From Rutstroemia sp. NJR-2017a BVV2 (lineage: Eukaryota; Ascomycota; Leotiomycetes; Helotiales; Rutstroemiaceae), in NCBI GenBank assembly GCA_002946415.1, contig NJPS01000004.1, positions 501,001 through 565,000 on the forward strand: a DNA stretch of 64,000 nucleotides. Reading direction: 5' to 3'. The position numbers were made by a program, and so were the translations under genes. The notes below the pieces were generated by a model that saw only the letters and a program-made list of their open reading frames with translations, did no database searches and was not told where the DNA came from. How positions within the stretch are numbered: position 1 is the stretch's first letter; every line of letters begins with the position of its first letter. Of this stretch, positions 1 to 11,138 are shown in pieces.

Positions 1-442
1 TAAGCGGTGGTTCCGTCAGCAGAACGGGGTGCTGCAGGACAATGAAGTCAGTCTACTGCAGAGAGGGGCAGGTATGCTGCGCTGTGCTGTGCCGAGCAAT
101 AAAGTCGCACCTCGAGTAAGAGGAACCAAAACTCACCTCTTCGCTCAAAGTCTTCAAACCCTCTGTGTAGACGTACTCCCATATCCTCTCCATATCATCC
201 CAATCCGTAACGATTCCATGCTCCAGAGGGTACTTGATTTTTAACAGTCCTCTTAATTCTTGCGCTCGCTGTCCAATAAACACATCTCCTTCCAATGCGC
301 CTGCCAGCACTCGCAGATGTTTGGGTCTGCCAACGAAAGATGGAAAGAAACATTTCGGCAGATCTTCACCAGCAAATCCAGCTCGAATGGTCCCAGAACC
401 ATTATCTAGGACTATTGGTGCGTTGTGCAAGGTGTCCGCCAT
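1..442 (-). CDS. ARP1: Centractin, actin-related protein 1 (5' part, cut by window edge)
   Basis: This is the N-terminal part of the actin-like protein that forms the short filament of dynactin, the cofactor of cytoplasmic dynein in nuclear and vesicle transport. The exons are complement(137..442) and complement(<1..31), joined across a 105-bp intron that starts GTGAGT and ends CTGCAG. Exon 1 starts [17 protein letters not shown], the first phosphate-binding loop of the actin fold, and continues [20 protein letters not shown] and [20 protein letters not shown]. Exon 2 opens [11 protein letters not shown], the standard actin-family block. Wording such as [20 protein letters not shown] is Arp1-like rather than conventional actin. 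A longer reading from 511 adds residues upstream of the actin start, so I chose the ATG at 442. About 112 residues are visible; the rest lies left of position 1. Confidence 0.93.
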
Positions 443-1132
443 ATTGATTTTCTGGTCGAAGGACGGCGAAGGTAAAGACTGCTTGCGAACTTGTCGATTC
501 TGGAGGTACAATTATATGGACCTCTTCTTTCTACTGGGCCTTGCTTCCTTGAGTGACTGGCAGAGGAGATTGTGGTTGTGCTATGAAATTCCTTAAAGGT
601 TTTGCAATTCATGTCCTCGAACGTCGCGCTTTCAAACGCGAGCGCCAAGACATTTTGACAGGGGTAGCTGTGGAGTGCTTTACCTCTCCCACTTCGTTTC
701 GTTCTTATCGTAGTCGAAGGATCTCACAAATCATTCGCAGTTTTGGCTATACTGACTTCTAAGGTATAAAAGAAACTCTTTCAGATTCGACACCATACGC
801 TTCTCTACGTGAGGTCTGTTATATGTTTAGAGCAGGCGTAATCGATAAGAACCTCATGGTGGTGCCAGCCCTCCCTGATCAAGTCAAACTCCTTCGGCAC
901 ACTATTTGCTTTCGATGCATCAACTTGCGTGCAATACGGATTCGTGCAGCCAGAGAAGGCCTCAGCATCGTATGCGAATTGTTGATGTGAGTTCTAGGAG
1001 AGAATCATGGAAAACCACTCATTGACAGTCGTTGGACAGTCCCCTTCTCTTATTATCATTACCCATTAATCATGAGAACCACCATTCTCCTCATCTTATC
1101 GTACATGGTATGAGTATAGTTCTTAGCTCATT
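443..1132. other. Intergenic, ARP1 promoter side
   Basis: This stretch separates the ARP1 start codon from the stop of the minus-strand membrane-protein gene, so it holds the ARP1 promoter and the other gene's 3' UTR. Both strands show only short chance reading frames. I see no RNA gene or repeat of note. Confidence 0.6.
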
Positions 1133-2631
1133 CTACTTCTCTCCTTCGTTCTTCACACCTTTCGAACCGAAATCTTCCACTTCCACAGGATACTTCTCCA
1201 AACTTTCATACCACTGGATAACACTACCTATCAAGAAACACCAACTACCCCAGAAAGTCGCCAGCGACGCTTCGTAAGCTACTCCTGAATTTGCAGACCC
1301 AAACCCGAGGGCACCACAGAGGGTGAAGCCTATGCCTCTGTTTGTATGTTAGCATGGGTCCATAGTCCATAGCTTTCTCAAATAAGAGGACAGAACAAAA
1401 GACATACCCAATCAAATTCCAAGCCCCAATATGCCACCCAAGCGTTCCCCAAGCCGGTAGCCACCATTTCTTCTGCGTCTCTAGCATGAATAATGCACCG
1501 CTAATAATGAAGCCCGTGCCGCCGATCACCTGAGGTAGCCAGTATGCACCGTTTTGTGCAGCGGTCGAAGTCAAACGATTGAAGATTGGTGGAAGAGCTG
1601 TGAACCCTGCGATCCAGAAGATTGTCGCACCGAGCATTTGGAACGAGCAGGCGAGAAAACCAATGTTATGGAGGTATTGCGTCCGTAGAGCATGCAGAGA
1701 TGGCCACCATTGCCAGGAACGGGCAGCGGTGGGATCCGTGGAGGTTTTACCTGATCGTAGACATTAGTTTTTCAAACAATTACAGATGATATGTAGCCAC
1801 GAAGTGGATTGCTCACCATCTTCTACCTCCTTTCCTTTGCCAACAAGATTCCTCTTATTTCCATGGTGATGTCTGCAATTTCCCTTTTCCAACTTCGTCC
1901 CCAATTGGCCTTCTTCTTCCTCCCAGACTTCTTCCACAGCCCAACCGAAACACCCCGTACGGTCCTCATTAATCGCCTCTAGCATGAGGAAAACACTTCC
2001 TATCTCGAAGATCGTGGCGCCAATAAACGCACTTATCCCTCCGGCATCTTCTATCTCACCCGAGAATTCTGTGGAGGGTTTCTCTAGAGGTAGCCAGACG
2101 AAAAATGCATTGATGACCCAGACTACTGATCCAATGGTAAAGATCACGGCGACAAGGTAAGATACATCGTAGTAGGGGTAGGATGTAAACATGCGAAGAA
2201 TACCCCGGAGTATGGCGCGAGGTGTGGAGGTTGAGCGGGGGACAGTGTGGGCCGCGGAGGGCTTGACAGATATCGCGTGTCGACCTACATATCAAACCGC
2301 GATTAGTTCAATCCTGCATTGGATGTCTTCGATCCCGAAGTAAGACATCTTCAAATCAGCAATTGGAGCGCTGCTCACCCTTCCGATTGTCCCTCGACCT
2401 CCACTTCCGATGTACATCCGCAGCACGTACATCCCGCGCCTTATCCAAGCCCGCCTTCCCCACAACATCTTTCCCATTCTCCCGAGTCGTCGTCGTCCCT
2501 CCCTTCACATTATTTCGCGCATACTCTAACGGCACTCTCCTCGTAGTAGGATTCAAGAACTTGAATGGCCCGAAAGCAATATCATCGTCATGATGCGTCG
2601 CATCGAAATGCGTATGCGGATTGTCGCTCAT
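1133..2631 (-). CDS. Conserved fungal multi-pass integral membrane protein
   Basis: Four exons, complement(1133..1337, 1408..1750, 1817..2284, 2379..2631), give 422 residues with frame kept at every junction and GT..AG introns of 94, 66 and 70 bp. The N-terminal 85 residues are polar and probably cytosolic (MSDNPHTHFDATHHDDD). Six or seven hydrophobic spans follow, for example SYLVAVIFTIGSVVWVINAF, SAFIGATIFEIGSVFLMLEA, MLGATIFWIAGFTALPPI and FWGSWCFLIGSVIQWYESL, with an acidic, lysine-rich loop (EEVWEEEEGQLGTKLEKG) between the second and third. The repeated I-GS/G-T pattern inside the spans suggests internal duplication of a two-helix unit. Proteins of this kind are usually labelled only 'integral membrane protein' in ascomycete genomes, and I know of no assigned transport or enzyme activity. 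The start at 2631 gives MSDNP; an ATG seven codons upstream is possible. Confidence 0.85.
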
Positions 2632-3350
2632 GAGGATCGTATGAACAGACAATCAGCTGTGGTTACTTAGCATGTCTCTGCGCTCATCTAGCATTAATAT
2701 TAAGCAATCCATCCAGGAATTCCTTGTTTGTTGGAGCTTAATGATGTAATTTTGATAAAGGCGCTTAGTAAGCGTGGGCTGGGAGCGTCAGTAACGTAAG
2801 AGAGCTGGACAACCACAGACTTTTATCATTAGCCGTTGCATAACACGTCAGTTGAAACAAGAATTATCACATACTGGAACTGTCTGGCAGAGTTGCTACT
2901 CCCGATTAAATCACAAGTATGTAATGGGGAAAAAGTTATCTACTTCGGGCGAGGCAAGGCCGACGCGTCAGATCTGATGACCGCAGAACTCCTTTTAGTT
3001 CGTGCTAAGTCTGGTGGTTACATTATAGGTGTACTTGCTATCGTACTGGGACTGCTTTTTGCACAATGCCCAGAGGCCCAAGTGGGGATAGGTTGAGCTA
3101 ACCATTTCCTACCAGCGCTCCCGGCTCATCTCCTACTGTTCTGAGATTGACTCTCCCAGCACTTAATCTCACTGACTTCATCTATTTCCACTTACTCACT
3201 TACCACGATGCAAACCCCAAAGAACCGTCAGAACCCTGGCTATAAGCACCAGTCCTAGGGGGAAATGCAAGCAACAGCGTTGGATAAGCTAATGACGAGG
3301 AACCGGAAATCGAAGCTCTTGAGGCTGGAGAGCAGTCTCCCTCAACGTTG
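2632..3350. other. Intergenic
   Basis: This is the promoter side of the membrane-protein gene. A TTG-initiated frame at 2836-3096 lacks an ATG start, homology I recognise or splice support, so I do not call it. Confidence 0.5.
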
Positions 3351-3745
3351 ATGGAAAGACGTTGGATTAGTGTGGGCTGGCCAGGTAAAGGGAATGATGA
3401 ATTCTGGATCGCAGAGTATGACACATCTGTGTATGTTGTGATGGAAAGAAACAACCTCGTGCCGTATGAGGCGAACTAGGTCTTTTTGGCTAGAGGTATG
3501 GACGAGAAGTGCGAGATCCCCCAGGGCTTAGGAGCAAAACATTACCAGAGTATTGAAGATTACAAGGGTGCCGCATGCTTGAGTGCATGGAAACAAGAAT
3601 ATGCGGGAGAAGTTGGTCCGCTGGTGAAATACTACGAAATGGTGACTGTGATAAAGGTAGATATAAGGGAGTGTAAGAGGCAAGGCAATCATCGGAGCGA
3701 CAGACATCTGGTTTGTGATGGATTTTATTGCAGATATTCACCTAA
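3351..3745 (+). CDS. Candidate small protein gene or gene fragment, unknown function
   Basis: A three-exon reading, 3351..3430, 3494..3656 and 3734..3745, gives 84 residues in consistent phase. It begins MERRWISVGWPGKGNDEFW, passes through KHYQSIEDYKGAACLSAWKQ and ends VTVIKIFT. Intron 1 has a GTATGT donor and a CTAG acceptor; intron 2 ends TTATTGCAG. Intron 1 is 63 bp, a multiple of three, and its unspliced reading is protein-like (VVMERNNLVPYEAN, then one TAG, then VFLARG). An equally good view is therefore a degraded gene with one stop. The same frame is open upstream of 3351 (EPEIEALEAGEQSPS) but reaches a stop before any ATG, so the true 5' end may be lost or in an exon I cannot place. 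The composition (aromatic, charged, low complexity absent) looks coding. I do not recognise the family. Confidence 0.33.
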
Positions 3746-5272
3746 TTGTTTACAGATAAACTAAGAGATGTTGTGAGTATCTCTCCTAGCTAGGGACGTG
3801 CTATTCTAGTTTGTGTGAATGCACATTCTTCCTATTGAGGTTTCCAGCCAAGCTTCTGAAAGAATTACAGGTATGGAACTGCTGTCAGTGTCAGCGGCAA
3901 CGCGACAGCATCATAACATCCACGACAGCCAAGAGCCAAGAAAGAGGGAGAGTGACAACTCTCTTGAGAAGTAGTTGTTATGTAAATCCTTGTCACATGT
4001 ATTTGTGGATTCAACTTGAGATTAGAAAGGGCTGGCCTAGCTAGGCAATGCGCCGTTGGATGGATATCCTCCGTCATCGCAAAAGCCATGAGACTGATAT
4101 CAAGCCCGATTTGAGCCTCCAGTTGGTGTTGCGGAAATGGACCATGAGCTGATAAGACCGTTTATAAAAGGAAAGATTCCAATTATGCAAAGGACGATAT
4201 CGATCCTGCCAGCGGATCGGCGACCCCGCCACGCTGAACGCAGCTTCAACTCGTATATCTGCCTATCGGGTTCAATGAACATATATGATTGCTCGGAGCT
4301 TCCCAAAGATAGACGTCTGTATCTCAGCCTCTAAGCAATCTCAAACTTTCGACAATCCCCATATGTATTCTGCATTTATTGATTGGTTTTGACTTTACAC
4401 CAGATGAATGCTCTATCTTCGAGTTTGCGATTATATATTGATATTCCAGATCGATCCGGAAGGGCTTCCACCAAGCTACTCTTTGACTGTCATGGCTTTA
4501 TCAACTGACAGTCCGACACCAATATCTCCACTGAGCTCTAAAGGTTTGAGGACCCCTGAAGCAAGTCCGCATACCGAGAGATACGACATGCACGACTCAC
4601 GACCTACGAGCAACCAGCAAACAAGCACGGAACTACTGAACGTCATATAGGACACCCAGACTAGACAATCAAAATACCGACTTGCAGGATTATTATATAC
4701 GATGTCGAGCACACTTACCTCGCTTTCACATCTCTTTCACATCAGTGCGGAGAGTATGCCACACATGCGGACTAACAAGTTTGAAACGACCTGCAGCTTC
4801 TTCAACAGGTGAGGTCTAATATCTTGATATCAAATTTTCCAGTCAATCCACTGCGTATTTGCGTATATCGAAGGGGCCATATGTATAGTTTACACCACCC
4901 AGTCAATCAAAGCCCAGATCTAACAACGTATATTCGATCTTCTCCCTACAAGACCGTCGTCGACTAGGACGAAGATTCATACCAAATTCTACGCCTAGTG
5001 AAGATTAAAAAGGAAACAAAAAAAGAACAAGAAACATCTCCTGGCACTACCCAACAGGAGCATCTCCAATACTGTATTTGGATCCCGAGAAGTACAAATG
5101 CCCAGGATGAGAAGACTTGAAAATCTTCGTACTTGTGGATTATAGAACTGGAAATATGGCATATCAGTCAGGCAGGATTCCCAGCTTCAGACCTATGAAG
5201 ATAAAATATCCAACTCACTAGAGCGACGACTTTATTCAAAACATATAAAAGCATCTCCACACGTATTTCTTT

Positions 5273-5296
5273 TTCTCTCTCTCTCTCTCTCTCTCT
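5273..5296. repeat. (CT)n microsatellite
   Basis: This is an uninterrupted run of about 12 CT units, preceded by a T-rich stretch. It lies in gene-free DNA. Confidence 0.9.
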
Positions 5297-8200
5297 ACAA
5301 CTTACGCGACAGAAATCAGCTACCAGTCGCTAGTAACACACTGACCCAGTCGTCTCAAGAGTGGAGGTATATCACGATAACAAAGCTATATAACATAACG
5401 TCTGATCATCATATACATCATGTCATATCACTCAACATGCAAGCATAAATTCTCTAGCATGTCTCACTCCGCTGAGCTCAGACCCAAAGATGATAACTTT
5501 AGATATATTGCTGCGTTGCATTTCATCATGTCCCGTCGACGTCTCATCATGCTGGAGGGACTTTTGCTCGCCGGAACCTGTGCTCTCCGGAGTAGTTATG
5601 GCAATTCTTCCGCATTATATTACGGAAATATTTCGCACAACTTATAGGTACACACACGTGCTTGGTGTGTGGGATGGATAGATGGGCTGCTGGGTGACAG
5701 GCTGAGATGTCCGATCGCGAAGAGTAGTTCATGAGGTTAGGAAAAAGAAATATACGGTTTTAACTTTTGATAGATTGGTATCAGCCGCATGCAGCCTCGT
5801 TGCCGTGTGCTGTCACTGCGGGCCATGCACTGGGATTGGAGATGGGGGAGACCAGGGTAGGTAAGTACTTAGTAGGTAAGTAGCTATACCGCAGAGAACG
5901 TGCGTGCGGGATATGAAGACAGCGAGGCGGGGCGGGGGGGTCGTGTGCAGAGTAGACAAACACGTGGGCTGGTGCTGTGCGTGTATATTCGCGTCGAAGG
6001 ACTTAGACGGAGGAAGCGGCGCGTTCGGTGGAAGTTACGAGCCAGACGGGTGAATGAGTATAATTTCTTCTTTTTGCCATCGCAACCTCGTTCGGACAGA
6101 CGGGGCGAAAAGGCTCGAGTATTGATGGCTGGTTGGTTGGTCGATCGATTGAATGAATGAATTCGTATCCCGTTGAAGAAACTCATCGGATATTTCATTT
6201 CTCCATGTTCCCATTTGGTAGATTTCCGCTTGCGTAACTGTGACGAGAGACTTCTCTATACATACAATCGACGCAACCTGCGAAATCGATATTCTCTTTA
6301 TCCGTTCCCTGTCCGCGTCTGTGTTGTTCTCCATTCTGCAGCTCCGGTAAGCCTCGCTCTGGATGTATGTATGTGTATGTATGTATGTAACGCTGCACCC
6401 CGATAAAGAAGTTCACCATTTACTTCCCTTCCAACCCGATCTGATCAGGTACCGATCAAACCAACCAAACAAACTATCTACCCCTCGACGCAACGCAACA
6501 CAACGCATTCGTACCCACACAAACGTCGTTCATATCCATCCAAACCAAATATCCCCCCGAGCTTCGGGACTTCGTCGCCAAATCACAAAAATATATTGGC
6601 CTCGTCGGAATTCATACCATTTAATCTAACATTAATAAGAAGTACTAGGGTAAACTTCGCCTAGTCGAACAGGGCCAGGGCAGGGCAACCCATGGACATG
6701 CTGAGTGGAGTGACACTGACAAGGCGAACGGGGACTTGCTGCACAGACGTTTTATTTTTGCTTACTGGAAAATAGTGGCAGCTAATTTCGGAGGAGGCGC
6801 AGTTGAGGGGAGTTCTTTTTGGTGTGTGCACCGATTGGCTTTTTCGGTTGGACATGTGGTGGAAAATATGTGGTGGAAAGAAAGCCCGGTGTGCAGTGCA
6901 ACCGCATAAGTAACGTAGTTCAACAGAACGTATGAAGCAAGTGGTGTATATTCGTTCCATCCCTCCGTCCACCCCATCCATGCTGTCGGGTAAAAACGAG
7001 CGGGATACATTATCTTAGTCCTTCTCGGATCCTTTAAGCTCGTGTGGTTGTGCCAGGGACGGTGAAAATCTGATCTTCGTACATACAGCGAATTATGGTA
7101 AGATTAGGCTGTCAGTGCATACAATGCAGGCCGTGTATATTGTTGTTATGCTCCCCGATAACGATTTGATATACATGTGGATTGGCAAGAAAAATAAGAA
7201 GATATCACCTTGGACGGGAACTTGGCTTGGGCTGGGTCCCTCTCCGACGGTACTGTATCATCGGCGCCTCTGATGCCGACTTTAATTCACGAACCATGAA
7301 GTCCAAGCTGTTGTATGACAACTATTCTCGAGCAGCTCGTTTCAAGTTGCCGGAACGCTGCATATTGTACAACGGTTTCCCCACGGTAGTGCACGCAATT
7401 GGTACAGCCGGTTCGCTCGCAGTACGAGATCTCTGGAGGAAGGACATGCAGGTGGAGATATTCCAGTTTGCGGAAACAGCTGCTTTGTCATGCTGCTGAA
7501 CATTTGGTATCACATCATTCCCATGCAGTAGAGCACGGAAGAGATTTCCCGAACTAATTCCTACGACGACTCAGGGACTGCATCTGCATGTCTATCGCAC
7601 TGCATGCATACTTAGCTAGGTACAGGCTGTACAGCACAGGCACATATTTTCCCCCGGCCGTGCTCCTTGGATTTGCCGTACCATGCATAATGGCTCAATT
7701 TCGTGCGCACCGGGTTGGAGTTGGTCGTAAGGTTACGTACAGTACGTACTTCTCTGCCTGCAGCTGATCCTCTGATGAGCATCTAGAAGCGTCTCGTTGC
7801 TCTAGAGAAAAGGACAAATCATGATTTCCCGATCAATCAATTCCAGTGTATTTGGCGACATCTGTTCAAGCAAACGTCCACTTTCCAGGTTTCTGGATCG
7901 CGTGAAATGACTGGTGGATCTTTTTGGGAAGATTTCTTGAGTCTCGAACGTCAACGGTATGGACGGAAATTTCAACTGATCGCCGTCCCGACTCCACCTA
8001 CACCCAGAAGCTAAGAATGGCTTCAATCTTTCAATGGTAGCGAGCACGAATACCAGAACTGCAATTAGGTTGTCTGAGTACGCTCCCGAGAGCTCGGGAT
8101 GACGGGTGAGCCCTTTTCGTAGGCAGGTTTTACTTCAGTCGAACGTTGTCATCAGGTGTCATGGCTCATAGGGGCAGTTTGGAAGAGGGTCGAGATTCGT

Positions 8201-10579
8201 AAAGAAGTTGGGTATAATTGTGATCAACATGCTAACCAAACTTTTCACGGGACTATTTTCAGGTTGCTTGACATCGCCTGGATGCTGAGCGTCCGGTGTA
8301 CGTACCAAAGACTGATTGAGGACAAGGACAACACTAGATGACGTTACGCCACCAGTTTTTAGCCCGTAGTTCAAGGGTCTGGCTGCGACGTCGTAAAAAC
8401 GCACCCGATGTACTTGTGTTCAATGAGGTGAAGCGAGGAATATTGGGCATTGTTGACGTTGACTGCCGGCATACTTGGATAGCATGGTTGGGTGGTATTG
8501 ATAGATGGGCTAACGAAAATGAGTAGAAGAGATGTTAGAGTAGCCATCGGAAGTTCACAGTCTAGGATTCTAGGAACAATCCTCGGAAAGCTTAAGGAGA
8601 TTGAAGATCAATCGGCCAATCGAATGTTCTTGATGTTTGCGTACCTGAAAGTAACCCAGGTTGTTACTCGAGACGATGTTGTAAGTTGTAACGGCTGACT
8701 ACACTTCTAACGCCAACCAACCATTCCAGGTAGTCGTCGGATCGTCTCCGAAGGCCTGTTCAGATTGTGAATCCATATGGTTCGTTTAGTAAGACCTTTG
8801 AATCATTCTTGTTTGCTGCCTCTATTAGCCAATACATGGCCATGAAACATTGATAGGACTAGACGATCTGCCCGCAGAGCACAGCAAGCTCCGGTATCTC
8901 GGCAGAACCTGCACTGAGAAAAAGGAGTGTAGTTCTCGTACAGTATACTTCTCGTTTTTTGCATGTTGAGTCTCTGCTTCGCGGTGCACAGCATCCAACC
9001 ACCCCCTGAAGAAAGCTTTGGGAACGGTAGGTCAGAGAGATGGAAACTCATTTCCCAATTCACTCCGATCTTCTTCGCTCTCCCTTCTTTTTGGAACCTT
9101 TATCACCAACTCCAATGCTAGAACCGCCTTCACGCTCCCTTTTAGTGGGAACGGACGTAGGGAGTACTTCGTAAAGTATAACATACAAGTTATGCGGAGT
9201 ACTATGCATTATTGGGAACATGACAGGAAGTGACCATAGCAGCTTGTATCCAGACTGCAACTTTAAATACAAGCGACAGCTACTTCGTAGATTGAAACAA
9301 ATAGCTATCAAGGAAAAGGATATTTTGAGAAATTGGATGAGCCAATGAAAAGCACAGAAAGACAGAATTAATCTTATAATTATCTCTCTTTGGGAATTAT
9401 AGTTGCAAGACCTATGATTAGCTGGAGCGTTCCTTGACGCCTCATGTTTTCTCCACTTTCTCTTTTTCTTTTTCCTCGAATGATCCCCGCCATCACCACA
9501 CTTCAAGCCTTCAAGGATGATCTGCCCCTTGCAACTCACGAACCCACTTCACTTTAAACCCCTTTCAGCGGACTTGGCTGGTACCCTGGTCGGCGTCCGG
9601 CTGCATTGGTTTCTTCCTATGCACAATGACCCCAGTCTCAATTTTTTCGTGAAATGTGCGAACGATCTCGGCCAGTCATCGAGGGAAAGGCGAGAGGGTT
9701 CGAACTTCGACCAAAATGCTACCATCCACAGCTTAGATTGGCTCTGCTCGACTTATCTTCAATCTCCCCGAGCATGGTTGGCGTTCCCGTTCCCGAACTA
9801 GATTTCTATCTGTGCCTTGGGTGCAGACGACTACAAACCCGGAATGATTGTCACAGCTCAAATTAAGTCTGTGTGTCCTTGAGTCTCCCGGATCTTCACA
9901 CCTTTTTTATTCTGATCTCCTGCGAGTTGTTGGACCCAATGCGATCGACTCCTATACAACATCATTGATTAACATCTTCCCCGTCCGATGTTCGCGCGAC
10001 TTTTGGTTTCAGAGTGAGATAACTTCGATTGGACGTGAACGGCCGCATAGAAGGAAAACTACACTACCGAATAGAGCTGGCATGACACTACGCGCAGTGT
10101 CCTAGAGGGGTTTCTTTGGGAGATCGCGCACTCAGATCTACGGTGTGTACATCCTCTGCCTTCTCAACTCTTCTCAGAACCCATCGATATCGAGACATCT
10201 CCGAGGCTTTGGTCTGCGAATTTGTCGAACTCGAAAATATACAACAGCCGTGGAAGAGTGCTAATCGCCAATTCTACTTTGCGCAGGACCTCTAATTCAC
10301 CTCAGATATTTGCCACGGATTTCTCGTTGCCCCTCTTTTTCCTCAGTCCACTGTCTCAAGCCTGAACACGCCGGACGACTTAGCGTTTATACCTCAAACA
10401 TTTTGAGGCTGAAGTAATCGATATGAAGTACGAATCTTGGTCATAAAAACTGTCAAATCCAGTGAAGCAAGGAAGGAAGCGCCAATACAAAATCTGATAT
10501 GAAGTAATTGGCGTATAACTTCATACGAAACGCATCCTTAGAGTATATATTCATGGCATATTGATTGATGTCCTGAAAG

Positions 10580-10653
10580 GTACGTTGGGCACCTGTCACT
10601 ATTGTCATAGCGACTTTGCCCTTGGGATTCAGCTAACAAATCCTCCTGGATAG
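10580..10653 (+). other. Probable 5' UTR intron of apsA
   Basis: A GTACGT donor after CTGAAAG, a CAGCTAACA branch-like sequence and a TCCTGGATAG acceptor define a 74-bp intron on the coding strand of apsA, about 490 bp before its start codon. This fits a spliced leader exon. It rests on splice-site appearance only. Confidence 0.4.
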
Positions 10654-11138
10654 TTATTTTATTATCATTATTGAAACCATCTTTCATTCACTCGTAGCTC
10701 TCCTCATTTTATCTCCTCCTTTTATATATACATTCACTGCAACTTTCTCGTACGTTTATTTTGAGCAGTTCTCAAGATCACCTCGTACTTCGTATATTGG
10801 TAGTTTTATGGACAAGGTATCCTTGACCTGGCCAAATCTCCGCTTAACTCCCATAAAGCAACCCCCTCTTATCAAACCGAGTCCTGCGCGTCTTTGACAT
10901 TTGAGACTTGGCCATCCTGCTACAAGGTCCCACGATTCCCCATACATAGCTTGCAACATCCCGTGCCGCTCAAGGATCATCGAAGATACATTGAAAGGTC
11001 AAAAGACCCTTTACCAAAACCTTCAGTGGGACGAAACAATACTTGAGGCAAGAATTCTTGGCTTTACGATGACTTCTTGAGTATTGCGATGCTACATTTG
11101 AAAAACACCTGCTGTAGCAAAGTCTGATGCTGGCCACG

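Larger units (their letters stand above)
3746..11138. other. 7.4-kb gene-poor region upstream of apsA
   Basis: I found no supported gene here on either strand. All open frames are under about 160 codons, lack recognisable motifs and do not join through good splice sites. Visible items are a (CT)n tract at 5273-5296, a 15-bp inverted repeat at 7734-7748 and a probable 5' UTR intron of apsA at 10580-10653. The sequence is mixed in composition, without the extreme AT bias expected of RIP-mutated repeats. It may hold long leader exons, non-coding RNA or regulatory DNA. Confidence 0.5.

Noticed and set aside
7182..7499. 105-codon plus-strand frame
   Set aside because: No recognisable domain, no introns and no neighbouring coding signal; left uncalled.
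9060..9539. 159-codon minus-strand frame in the gene-poor block
   Set aside because: Lys/Arg-rich low-complexity start, no motif, no plausible splicing and no ATG context; more likely chance.
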